Shown: positions 54,712 through 64,000 of the stretch, in pieces
Numbering within the stretch: the first letter of the stretch is position 1
How the letters are laid out: each line of letters starts with the position of its first letter
NCBI GenBank assembly: GCA_963922205.1
Contig: CAWUHX010000088.1
Span: 806,001-870,000, forward strand
Direction: 5' to 3'
Origin: Romanomermis culicivorax
Taxonomy: Eukaryota > Nematoda > Enoplea > Mermithida > Mermithidae
Length of the DNA stretch: 64,000 nt
Notes under the pieces: generated by a model
Database searches by the model: none
Told to the model about the DNA's origin: nothing
The model's input: only the letters and a program-made list of their open reading frames with translations
Position numbers and translations under genes: made by a program

Positions 54712-56270
54712 CTAGGTGATGGCATTGACGTCCATCTCAATTTTGTTGTGCGGCGAGGCCGCTACTGGGAGTATATCAGTTACCATCAGGTCAGTGTCTG
54801 ATATTGCACCAGCAGGGTGGAAGTTGGGACAAAAAATTTCGGCCGCTAAATCTTCAGTATGTGGAGCAGGTGGTTTCCTGCATTCATCTTTTTGAGATAA
54901 GAAATCAGCGCACACGTTGTCTTTACCTTTGATGTATTCCACTATGTAATCGTAATCTTGAAGATTGATGGCAAACTGTTGGAGTCACGAATTGTGGTGT
55001 TTTTCTTCTTTGAGCCATTTAAGCGGATTGTGATCGGTGCAAACTATGACCTTTTGGCCATATACGTAGTGGCGATACATCCGAAAATTGTAGACAATAG
55101 CGAGGCATTAGCGTTCTGTTGTACTGTATGGCGTCTCTGCATCTGTGAGCAGGCGGCTGTTGTAGGCAATAACCCATTGATCATCGCCATTTTCCTGGTA
55201 CAAAATTGCTGCAATAGTGGTTGTACTGGCATCGTTTTGTATCACAAATTGAGCTTTGCCATTGTACGCTGCGTAGCGGAGAAAAGGGGAAGAGGTTAAA
55301 GCTTTCTTGATACCTTCAAAGGCAATTTTGTGATTGTGGTTAAATTGATAGTTAGAATCCTGGTGGAGGAGCATGTAGAGCAGACTTGATAGTGTCCCCC
55401 AAATGCTGGATGAAAAGTTTGCACCATTGTACGACGCCTAAAAAATTTTGCATACCTCTTTTGGTTTGGTGGAAATCGTATTCCCCGATTGCTTTGACTT
55501 TTTCGGGGTCGGTGGCGATACTTTCGGGGTTAAGGAGATGTCCCAAAAATTTCACTTGCAGTGCAGGAATTTGCATTTATTGGGCCGGAGCATTAAATTG
55601 GCAGTGCAGAGGGCATCAAAAATAATCTGCAAATGTTCCAAGTGATCTTGGAACGAATTCGAGAAAATGATTGAATCCTCAATATATACGAGGCAAATTT
55701 TCCAAATATACGGGCGGAAAATTCGTTCCACTAGGCATTAAAATTCCCCAGGTGCATTCTTCAAACCGATCAGCAAAACTTTGAACTGGAACAAACCTTC
55801 TTGGCAGATGAAGGTCGTTTTATGATGGGAGTCATTGTCGAGTGGTACCTGCCAGTACCCACCCTTGAGATCCAGTGTGGTGAATAATTTAGCATTGCCC
55901 ATCACATCCAAGTAGTTGTCAATGCATGGGATCAGAAATTTGTCACTGGGCATAACTTCTTCGATACCATGGTAATCTATGATGGAGTGCTACAAACCAT
56001 CTTTCTTTTTTAGGAGGAATAGCAGAGCAGCCCAGGGCGATCAGGAGGGTGCAATAATGATGTTGTCGAGCATCTCTTGGATATGGCGGCCAGCAATTGG
56101 TCTTTGTTCCATCCGGGCGCAGTAATAATGGCTGGATACCGGTTTTGCAGTGCCACTGCTGATGCTGATGGTCAACTCATTCTTTAAGTTGGTTTGTTGC
56201 TGGGGTGGCTAAAGATGTCACAGTTTTGTTGTAGCATGGAGAGGGTCCTTGTTTTTTCAACAGTGGTGAC
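54712..56270 (-). pseudogene. Reverse transcriptase and RNase H region of the minus-strand Ty3/gypsy-like element
   Basis: Minus-strand peptides in order: [18 protein letters not shown] then a stop then SPWAALLFLLKKKDG (RT fingers, about 56000-56110); DNYLDVMGNAKLFTTLDLKG and YWQVPLDNDSHHKTTF (palm); LVYIEDSIIFS at about 55690, where the usual YxDD reads YIED, so one catalytic Asp is replaced by Glu; VKFLGHLLNPESIATDPEKV (thumb/connection); FVIQNDASTTTIAAILYQ and VIAYNSRLLTDAETPYSTTE (RNase H); and EYIKGKDNVCADFLSQKD (RNase H end). Stops and shifts separate the blocks. This is clearly Ty3/gypsy order and clearly inactive. Confidence 0.85.
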
Positions 56271-57539
56271 TTATGTTTTCGCCGTCATCTTGTTCAAGGC
56301 AAAATCGAATTTTTGTTGGTCAGTGTGGCATGGAAGCAATTTGTCGAGGGCGGCCAGTTCATGGTTGGTTAAATCAAGGTTCCCAGTGGTGGTTGCTACT
56401 TGACAGTCAGTGAAAATTTCCGCATATTCTAGCACATGTTTTGCTACTGTGATAAGTTGGTTAGGATGGAGCTCGATGCTGTTCAACATGTTGTTAGCAA
56501 ATAGCAGCAGGCATTCACTGTTGGTGACATTGATGATTGCGGTTTTGATTGGTAACTTCTTGGTGAAGCTATTGGTGGGCAATAGTTGAACAATCACATC
56601 GAGAATGGTAATAATCATTGATGGGAAAATAGTGCCAGTTACCCATTGCTGGCAATTTGCAGAAATGGAAACAGATGCTTGAGCCACAAGGGAGATAGGT
56701 TTGGTGAGTTCTGTGACCTTGAGCCACCATGGCAGCAGTTGGTGTGGACTAGGTTGAGCCTGCCGTATAGGTTGCTCAGCTTTGATTTCTTCTGGTTGGC
56801 TGAAAGTATCCGATTTATCATCACAAAAACTTACTCTTTCGGCTTCGGGGATTTCTTCCAGGACCTTGTCATGCGCGACATTGAGGAATAGCTCTGTTTG
56901 CAGGCGAACTGATGCGATCACCTTGAGCAGTAGCTTGACATCTTGTATTTTGATATAATTATCTTTGAAGTTGAGAATTGAGTGGATATCGGGATGTGCT
57001 AAGAAATCAGTGCCAATGATACTTTGATCATTATTGTCATCATTGAGAATTACCCATTTGATCATATGTTCGCCAAAAACAGACTCCATAGTAACTAAAA
57101 GTGGGCCATGAGCATTGAGGATAGCACTGTTGGTGACTTTGATTTTGCTGCATATAGGGAGCTGAAGTGATTGTTTGTCGAAAGTGCGCTTGATGAGGCC
57201 TGAGGACAACACGGAGCATTGAGGGCCTGTGTCAATAAGTGCATGGGCGTTGGTGGTGCCGAGCTTGATTGGTATTTGGAAGGCCCCCATGGAGATGTAT
57301 TTTTGTATGAATGTCTTGGTGGATGGCATCAGGTTGTCCATTTGACAAACAGACGAGTGAATGTGGCATAAGTCATGAGAGGCCTGGGTTCTCACATTCC
57401 AGCAGATGATTCCTGGGCTAATTATGTGGGTGGTGGAAGCGATTTCTTCAGAAGGGATAACCATATTGGCAGCAGATGTTGATTGACTACTGGTGGGCGT
57501 GTCCAGGCAGGTTGCAGGAAGGGCCGAAGTGGATGGCAA
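56271..57539 (-). pseudogene. Gag C-terminus, protease and pre-RT spacer of the minus-strand Ty3/gypsy-like element
   Basis: An open stretch of 422 codons. It begins in the Pro/Ser-rich tail of Gag (SAANMVIPSEEIAS), whose counterpart in the plus-strand element is [14 protein letters not shown] at about 63835. The aspartic protease core NAHALIDTGPQCSVLSS keeps the D-T-G active site, and the flap/C-terminal block is DQSIIGTDFLAHPDIHSIL. A variable spacer ending near LLPCHTDQQKFDFALNKM precedes RT. It is long and uninterrupted because it happens to lack frameshifts; the element around it is broken. Confidence 0.8.
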
Positions 57540-60063
57540 AGCAGGGAGGAGGGATGGGAAGTTCAGAAGATTGCGAACTGTTTCGGGACAAATTTGTAGG
57601 CGTAATTACATAGGGGGTTGATGTGGCGTTATGATGTATATGTTGCTCCCATGATGGCCTGAAATTGGAATTTGGGTAGACAGCATAGGTATTCTGAACA
57701 AGATCATTAGGGCGAGAAAAAGAGTTGCCTTCCTGATAGTAGTTGCATGAGTGGGGCGAGAGGTTCAACCTCTTTGAGGGAGTGCTTGGCAGCATGGTCT
57801 CCACTTGCATTGTCCTCGAATATCATTAGAATTAGGGCGAAAATTGAGCATCAATGGTTTGGCGGCATAAGGTGGTCAGCCTGGATCCTTATGGTTACTC
57901 GCTGAGCATTTTGCCATTTGAGCCAAACACAATCTTCAGTGTTGTGCGTTTGGGATTTGTGAGCCTTGCACCAAAGACCTGGGGATTGATACTGAGTAGG
58001 GCGCTGTCGGTCATGGCTTGCGGAGCGTTCAAAATGGTCATTGTAGTTATCCCGTGGTTAGAATTCTGGTGAGGAATCTGGTGGCAGGGTTTACATTGAT
58101 ATTCCTTGAGGCGTTTTCCGGATTGGGGTCCTCTGCAGTCCTGGTCCAGGGTTGGATCAGTTGTTCTAATAGCGTTTCTGTTCGGGGCAGCAGTTGTGGC
58201 AACGGGTTTGATTGCCATAGTTGAAATGAAACAACTTTGTTCCACGCCAGCATTGTATTTTGCGGTTGGTAATCAGTTGAAGGTGTGCTGTCACTTTAGC
58301 GTTCCTGCGAGCAAACCATGCTAGGGCAGCAGTCAATATGAAGATTGAAAGGTTGGGGTGATCTTGGCGCAGACGCGTCTAGCTCAGCCTGATTCATGAG
58401 GATAGGTCAATCCACTGTTCTGATTCCAGCTTTTGTAGTGTTGAGGACGCTGCATGCTTGCGATGGCATTGGCTCATTGTTGAACATTTGTGAAATTTTT
58501 GGCTTGCTCTCTGATAGTCAGTTGATAGAAAACAGGCATTTTGATTAAAAAGGTGTCAATTACTTGTTTGAGCCAAAAAGACTGGTCCTCACCTTGGTAC
58601 AACAACTGAACATAGGTCATTATCTTACTTGAAAACACAGCAGGTTCTTCTCCAGCTTCGGGGATGATGGATGTGAGTTCACGCTTGAGAGTCATTTGAT
58701 TGCAGTTAGCCGCCAATAGGAACATAAGGAAATTTTGTGCATCTTCATACTGCATCATATCTCGAATCATATCACTCAGCATATCCCGGGTAAGGGGGTG
58801 TGAGTGCACTCAACTTCACATGATTTGATGCGTCCTATCCGAATTCGTTATCAAGGTGAATGAAGAAATGTAGCAGGTGCTTATTGGTTGTGGAGCCATT
58901 GATTATGAGTGGGTGCATATTATCAACAATTGTTTTGATTTCGCAGTCTTCTTCTCCATGAGACATGCATGGGGACTCGAAACGAGGTTGCAGGTGATAA
59001 TAATATTAGTCCTGTGGGTATTCCGAGAATTAAAATGGGTTGACCCCAGGGGGCGGGCATCTTCGAGGTGCGGTGTGGGAAATTTCGTCTTCACCAGGGG
59101 CGGTATGGGAAAATTTATTATTGTACAAAGTGTCTGTTGATGGCGCCTTTGGTTTAACACGTGCCAGGAAGCGGCCAAAGACCAGAGCCGGTTCAGTTTC
59201 GCTGAGAGTCTCCTTAGGGATATATATATCACACAGCTCCTTGCTGAGAAACCATGAGGTCACCAGCAGTGGTTTAGGTGTCAGCAGGTTGGTACACGCT
59301 ATGGCCATGGTGGTGGTTGTAGAAATAAGTTGCTGAATCTGTTCGGCGAGGGCCGCAAAGCATGCATTGGTGGCTTGAACTTGTTCCTGGATTTGGTGTT
59401 GGATGCGAATTTGATGGGCTTGAAATTGGTCAGAAATGGTGCCCATAATTTGATCCATAGTTTGAACCATTGGGACATTGTTGGTGATTTGTGCCGCAGC
59501 AGTGCTAAGTTGCTCCAAGGCATCACACGCTTCTAATTGAAAATTGTGGACTTTGTTTGCATTAGCTATGGCCAGGCTGCTGCAGTGATCATTTTTGTGT
59601 GTGCTGGGGTGGCTGCTGGGGCCAGCAGCGGGTCAATATGGTTGAAAGAGTCCTAAGAATTGGTGCGGGTGACAGTAGGATCCATATTGGCATGGGGGGC
59701 AGTGCTGGGCGGTGGTATCTGAGATAGGGCTGATGGTTCAGCACACATGGCGGCGGCAGTAGTTGAACTTTGACCTGAAGATGACAGTGCCAGGGAATTT
59801 GATGGTGCAGGTGCCACAGTGCTGAATGGAGATTGTGCCTAGGTAGTCCCATCTAATGAGGAGTTGCTGAAAAGAGGCAAACGCGGGTTAGGGGGTGGGA
59901 GACTTACCAAGGGGGGCATGGCCATTTGTGTGGGATTTGTCGCCTGGGGCAGCATCGTCTGATCAAAGTTCAAGGTATGGCGCCTGGAGGTAGAAGCCTT
60001 TGGCTAGCTTGATCATGATGGAAGTGGTGTTTGATCAGGCGGCATATGGCTTACTTTTGGCAT
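57540..60063 (-). pseudogene. Gag region of the minus-strand Ty3/gypsy-like element (frameshifted)
   Basis: The ATG at 60063 reads MPKVSHMPPDQTPLPS and hits TGA at codon 17; the plus-strand relative has [11 protein letters not shown] and stays open. Later fragments in changing frames match the relative: AAAQITNNVPMVQTMDQIMG and [13 protein letters not shown] (59030-59518); the core segment [20 protein letters not shown] and [16 protein letters not shown] (58474-58809); and the zinc knuckle [18 protein letters not shown] (C-x2-H-x4-H-x4-C) near 57930-57990. Substitutions often turn CpG into TpG or CpA. Gag would form the particle that packages element RNA; this copy is decayed. Confidence 0.8.
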
Positions 60064-60171
60064 TTTTTTACACGAATCATAGAATCCTGGTTGGTAACCC
60101 TGGGTGCAGTCGATTTTCCAGAGTTGGGGACCGGAGTCTGATGCAGTACAAGGGTGTGGAAAGAAAGCATG

Positions 60172-60189
60172 CAAGCCAAACAGTCACCA
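60172..60189 (-). promoter_or_regulatory. Primer-binding site of the minus-strand element
   Basis: On the minus strand TGGTGACTGTTTGGCTTG lies two bases inside the LTR end and matches the PBS of the plus-strand element (TGGTGACCGTTTGGATTG) at 16 of 18 positions. TGG pairs with the CCA end of a host tRNA; which tRNA is not determined. Confidence 0.7.
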
Positions 60190-60190
60190 A

Positions 60191-60524
60191 TGTTCTATTT
60201 TATGTTTGTTGGGTTTTGAGAGTGGAGGTAGGAGTGGATTCCGAGATTGGTTTTTAATGCATGTATTTCCAACACCCAGGCTTACTTGATTAATTACTTG
60301 ATTAGTGTACTTAAACCCGACAACAATTACCCCACAAATTAAGGAAATTTACTTCTTTAACTTGTCTCCCTATCATGTAATAAAAATGGGGAGATGTTCT
60401 TCTCCAGATTTTATCTAACACAATGAAACACTTATGCATACAAGTCCTGAGTGAGCATGAATAATATAAAGCTCCCACCTGCTGGGGGAAAACACTAATG
60501 TTCTTTGGGCATGGTGAGGCGAAC
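60191..60524 (-). mobile_element. 5' LTR (R/U5 side) of the minus-strand element, interrupted
   Basis: The plus strand begins TGTTCTATTTTATGTTTG, the reverse complement of an LTR-A end, and aligns with the reverse complement of 60525-61116 (GGATTCCGAG, ATTACTTG..GTACTTAAACCC, TTAATTGTCTCCCT-like, CACGCC/GGCATGGTGAGGCG). Homology stops at GAAC just before TGTTGTAGTG of the plus-strand LTR. The remaining outer part of this LTR is presumed to lie beyond the window on the far side of the inserted element. Confidence 0.75.
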
Positions 60525-61116
60525 TGTTGTAGTGTGTTTTCCGCCGATTTTTCATTGTTTTGTCAAAACGCGTCACAGGCCCGCAGGTGGCAAGTGGAGA
60601 GAGCAACGCGGACCACCAGTGGCCATCTTACTGTAGCGCACGTCGGTACGGGTGCGCTGGTCTCTCTCTTCACTTTTGGTTAACGTATATTTTTACGTGT
60701 ATTCTTATTTTCTCTACTAGTTGTGTGCCCCGCCGGCCACCACTAGTACGTATTAGCCGCCTCCCACCACGCCTTTTCGCCCTTACTCGCCCGTGCATGG
60801 GAGTAGATTTATTATTGTCACTTTTATTTTCGCCTCGCCCGTAACATTTTGTCACGTAAGTTTTCACACGTTATTGTATAGCAATAAATAGGTAGGAAAG
60901 CCCTTTTATTTTTAGTTAGTAAGATAGAAGGGAGACAATTAAAGAAACTAGGTTTTCTTTAATTGTTGGGATAATTATTGTCGGGGTTTAAGTACTAGTA
61001 ATTAGGTAATCGGGTAAACGTGGGCGTGGGACGCACGTACATTAAGGACGCAACCTCGGAATCCCAATCCTGCTTACGCCGCACCCTCTCCGCCCCGACT
61101 AAAACAAGATATAACA
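60525..61116 (+). mobile_element. 5' LTR (LTR-A) of a GC-rich Ty3/gypsy-like element
   Basis: 592 bases from TGTTGTAGTGTGTTTTCCGC to AAGATATAACA, with canonical TG..CA ends. The block CTTACTGTAGCGCACG and the GGCCCGCAGGTGGCAAGTGG region are conserved in solo copies at 9909-10467 and 41497-42047. The LTR carries the promoter and polyadenylation signals of the element; TATA-like words occur near 60683 (GTATATTTTTACG) and AATAAATAGG near 60885. It is followed two bases later by a PBS and 136 bases later by the gag-pol start. Confidence 0.9.
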
Positions 61117-61117
61117 C

Positions 61118-61135
61118 TGGTGACCGTTTGGATTG
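61118..61135 (+). promoter_or_regulatory. Primer-binding site of the GC-rich element
   Basis: TGGTGACCGTTTGGATTG begins one base after the LTR's final CA. TGG-initial sequence complementary to a tRNA 3' end primes minus-strand DNA synthesis. The decayed neighbour keeps the same site. Confidence 0.75.
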
Positions 61136-61252
61136 TACGTTGCCGCTCCCCGCTGTTGCGTTGCATCCGAAGAATTTAAAGAATCCAAAATTCGACCCCG
61201 CCGTAGCTGCGCCAAAGGGTACAAACGAGGTTATTATACCTTGAGAAAAAAG

Positions 61253-64000
61253 ATGCCAACGGTAAGCCACACACTGCCGGACTTCACTCGATTTCCATCG
61301 CGCTCCAGTTCTCCTAACGCCGCCACAGCCGCACGCCGCGCCTTAAGTTTTGACCAGATGATGTTGCCGCGACCGTCAAATATTACGCAATCGACAGCGG
61401 TACCCACGGTAAGCTTCCCGCCCCATAATCCGCCCTTGTCTAATTTCAAGACTCCCGCGCTGGACGGGACGGCACAGCCGCAAGCACCGCTCATTCCCGC
61501 AACTGCGGCGACGAATATTTCCCAAACCCCGCAGCTTGTAAACCAAAACCTTCATGCCGCCGCCGGAAATCGCCCTAACGCGCCGCCCGCATCGCAAATG
61601 CCGCCGCTGACCGCGCCGGCTCAAAGTAATAGTGATCAAATTGTCGCCAGAACCGACTCTTCCGAATCCTTTGTCAATATTGAACCGCCGCAAGCCCCAG
61701 CCGCCACCCGTGCTTCAGTAAACGATCACCGCAGCAGTCTCGCTATCGCAAACGCCAACGAAGTCCAGAATTTTCGAATTGAAGCACCTGACGCGCTGGA
61801 ACAACTCAACACCGCCGCCGCGCGCATAACCAACAATGTCCCCACGGTACAAACCATCGATCAAATTATCGGCGCCGTCTCCGACCAATTCCAAGCCCAG
61901 CAATTACGCGTTCAACGCGAAATTCAAGAACAAACAAAAGCCACTAACGCGCGTTTCGCCGCACTCGCCGAGCAAATGCAACAATTGATTTCCACAACCG
62001 CCGCCGCAACGCACGCGCGTAATCCGCCTACACCAAGACCGCCGCCGGTGTCCTCACGGTTTCACGGCGAGGAAACAAGAGATATTTATATCCCCAACGA
62101 AACTCTCCGTGAAACTGAACCGGCTCCAGTCTTTGGCAGGCTACCAAACCAAGTAAAACCCAAAGCGCCGTCGACGGATACCTTATATAATAACGAATTC
62201 GCCCGCACTACGCGCGCGGATGAAGATTTACACCGCTCCGCGCTTCAAAGACGCCCACCGCCCGCGGCAAACCAGTTTGGCTTCTCAGATTACCCACCCG
62301 AGGATTATTATGAACACCCGCACCCTCGGTACGACATGCCGCGCACGTCTCATCGTGAAGAAGATAGCCGCATCAAAACAATCGTCGACAATATGCATCC
62401 GCTGATAATCGACGGCACCGCAACAAATAAACGCCTGTTACGCTTCTTCATACGACTGGAAAATGAGTTCGGCTACGACGCCTCCAACCACGTAAAGATG
62501 AGTGCCCTCCGCCGACTTACCCGCGATACGCCGAGCGATATGATCCAAGATATGACGCGGTACGAAGACGCCAAACATTTGCTCATGTTCCAGTTGGCGC
62601 CCGATTGCAATCCGATGACTCTTAAACGCGAACTTGCGTCAATCACGCCAGAAGCCGGAGAGGAACCCGCCGCATTCCTGAGTAAGGTAATGACTTATGT
62701 ACAACTATTGTATCAGCATGAAGATCAAACTTTCCGGCACAAGCAAGTAATTGACACCTTTTTGACCAAAATGCCTGTTTTCTATCAACTCACAATTGGC
62801 GAACAAGCAAAGGGTTTTACAAATGTTCAACAACTGGCCGACGCCGTAGCCAAAGCCCGTAGTGTCCTCAATGCGACTAAAGCCGAAATCGGAACCGCGG
62901 AACGACCCATTCTGGTAAATCAAGCTGATCAAGATGCACCACCACCAAAGTCGCCGCAACCGTTTGACCGCCGTTTTGAACGCCGCCGCAGCATGGACCG
63001 TCCTCAAAATCGCTACCGCGAGCGCTCTCCCTCAATGGACCGCAGGACGCAAAACCCGGCGATGCAACCCACTAAATTCGTCTCTTTCCAACCGCAAGCA
63101 ATTGAGCCACCGCCATCGCAGCCGCCGCGCACGGAGATGCTTCTGGAACAATTGATTCAACGGTACGACCGCGATTATGAAGAACGAAAGTCGCGACAAC
63201 GCCCTGACGAAACGATATCCAACAATAGGCAACAAAGCCCGCGCCATCCATCTCAAAACAGAGAGCCGTACGCAAACCGCTTTGACCGATCCCCCAGCAG
63301 AGACCGCGCACGTACGACGCAACCCACAGGTCTGTGGTGCGACGCCCACAAATCCCGCACCCACAACACTGAAGACTGCGTTTGGCTCAAGCGGCAAAAC
63401 GCTCAACAATCAGCCCGACTTGAACCAAATCGCCCAAATTACGCCGCCCAACCACGGCAAGTAGATTTCCGAAACAATTCAAATGACGTCCGTGGACAAC
63501 GCGATTGGCGACCCCGCCGCGGAGGACCGCCCCAACGAGGAGCGAACTACGCCCGCGGCGCGCGAAGCCATTTCTATGAAGGTAACCCTATACAACGCCC
63601 AAATGATTTTGTTCAGAATACCTACGCCGTCTACCCGAACCATCAATTTCCAGCGCCGTGGGAACAACATATCCATTACAACGCGGTACCAGCTCCATAC
63701 ATCACAACGCCGACGGATTCCTCGCGCGCTAGTTCTCAATCTTCAGAAATGCAAATTACCCTACCCGCCCTTCCGGCACCAAACACCGCGCCAGTACCTG
63801 CGCTCGAAACACGCCTTAACAATCATTCAATGTCCGCGGCCAATATGGTTGTTCCATCTAAAGAAATAGCCTCCGCCGCGCCCATTGTCAGCCCCGGCAT
63901 CGTCCGTTGGAACGCAACAGGCCGCGCTTTTCAAGATCCCTGTCATATTCGTTCGTCCGTTTGTCAAATTGACAATCTCACACCATCTTCCAAATCGTTT
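61253..64000 (+). CDS. Gag-Pol polyprotein of a GC-rich Ty3/gypsy-like retrotransposon, open to window edge
   Basis: From the ATG at 61253 the frame is open for all 916 codons to base 64000, so it is partial at the 3' end. Residues 1-150 are Pro/Ala-rich; about 180-250 are predicted helical ([40 protein letters not shown]); the Gag core lies at about 390-550 ([60 protein letters not shown]). An Arg-rich tail follows, then a zinc knuckle with Cys696, His699, His704 and Cys709 ([14 protein letters not shown]). The last visible residues ([15 protein letters not shown]) align just upstream of the protease active site in the minus-strand copy. There is no stop between Gag and Pol. CpG-rich codons and an uninterrupted frame suggest a young, possibly active insertion. 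Confidence 0.9.
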   Translation, partial: MPTVSHTLPDFTRFPSRSSSPNAATAARRALSFDQMMLPRPSNITQSTAVPTVSFPPHNPPLSNFKTPALDGTAQPQAPLIPATAATNISQTPQLVNQNLHAAAGNRPNAPPASQMPPLTAPAQSNSDQIVARTDSSESFVNIEPPQAPAATRASVNDHRSSLAIANANEVQNFRIEAPDALEQLNTAAARITNNVPTVQTIDQIIGAVSDQFQAQQLRVQREIQEQTKATNARFAALAEQMQQLISTTAAATHARNPPTPRPPPVSSRFHGEETRDIYIPNETLRETEPAPVFGRLPNQVKPKAPSTDTLYNNEFARTTRADEDLHRSALQRRPPPAANQFGFSDYPPEDYYEHPHPRYDMPRTSHREEDSRIKTIVDNMHPLIIDGTATNKRLLRFFIRLENEFGYDASNHVKMSALRRLTRDTPSDMIQDMTRYEDAKHLLMFQLAPDCNPMTLKRELASITPEAGEEPAAFLSKVMTYVQLLYQHEDQTFRHKQVIDTFLTKMPVFYQLTIGEQAKGFTNVQQLADAVAKARSVLNATKAEIGTAERPILVNQADQDAPPPKSPQPFDRRFERRRSMDRPQNRYRERSPSMDRRTQNPAMQPTKFVSFQPQAIEPPPSQPPRTEMLLEQLIQRYDRDYEERKSRQRPDETISNNRQQSPRHPSQNREPYANRFDRSPSRDRARTTQPTGLWCDAHKSRTHNTEDCVWLKRQNAQQSARLEPNRPNYAAQPRQVDFRNNSNDVRGQRDWRPRRGGPPQRGANYARGARSHFYEGNPIQRPNDFVQNTYAVYPNHQFPAPWEQHIHYNAVPAPYITTPTDSSRASSQSSEMQITLPALPAPNTAPVPALETRLNNHSMSAANMVVPSKEIASAAPIVSPGIVRWNATGRAFQDPCHIRSSVCQIDNLTPSSKSF

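Noticed and set aside
61234..63739. Antisense frames across the GC-rich gag region
   Set aside because: Shadows of the long plus-strand gag-pol frame; Arg/Val-rich composition is the complement of its codons.
1..64000. tRNA genes and other standard RNA genes
   Set aside because: No paired A-box/B-box with cloverleaf context and no rRNA-like stretch was seen; small structured RNAs could be missed by eye.

Overview
The window looks like nuclear DNA of an invertebrate, most likely a nematode. It is AT-rich and intron-bearing. It carries nematode-type serpentine receptors, a duplicated DEG/ENaC channel gene and a very high load of repeats. The proline-rich frames at 46.9-52.6 kb and the repeat load remind me of an enoplean/mermithid genome such as Romanomermis, but that is memory-based and unverified. 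No tRNA, rRNA or CRISPR array was seen.

Layout. 0-18 kb: two copies of one LTR family (LTR-B, about 1-693 and 12351-12943), two LTRs of a second family (LTR-A; 9909-10467 minus, 17342-17670 truncated plus), a fold-back element (7.57-8.45 kb), a piggyBac relic (9.43-9.8 kb), a hairpin-rich GC island (10.65-11.8 kb), a partial GPCR (3.69-4.15 kb) and one intact intronless GPCR (14063-14965, minus). 18.9-25.05 kb and 33.2-44.8 kb: two diverged copies (A and B) of a segmental duplication. Each begins with a long (AAATT)n satellite and carries a minus-strand DEG/ENaC gene. Copy B is swollen by a 0.93-kb TIR element, a 1.08-kb TIR element, a solo LTR-A with a perfect 4-bp target-site duplication, and a hairpin insertion. 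Between the copies (25-33 kb) lie a second fold-back element, three dispersed repeat families, a minisatellite and a GPCR relic.

45-64 kb is a retroelement block. A plus-strand Ty3/gypsy-like gag/protease relic (45.2-46.9 kb) is followed by a long decayed minus-strand Ty3/gypsy-like element. From right to left that element shows a truncated 5' LTR (60191-60524), primer-binding site, gag, protease, RT/RNase H and integrase, then about 6.4 kb of further minus-strand proline-rich coding-like sequence with no recognised function. A younger, GC-rich relative on the plus strand (LTR 60525-61116, gag-pol frame from 61253) sits inside the old element's LTR. It is open for 916 codons to the window edge.

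How the parts relate. The two DEG/ENaC copies are damaged in complementary places: A lacks recognisable exon 2, and B has lost the exon 4 splice acceptor to an insertion. The young and old gypsy copies align at protein level, but the old copy has lost CpG to TpG/CpA, which suggests cytosine methylation of transposons. No obviously new cellular system was found. The best candidates for something undescribed are the 3' proline-rich module, the minisatellite-armed fold-back elements and the structured island near 11.5 kb.
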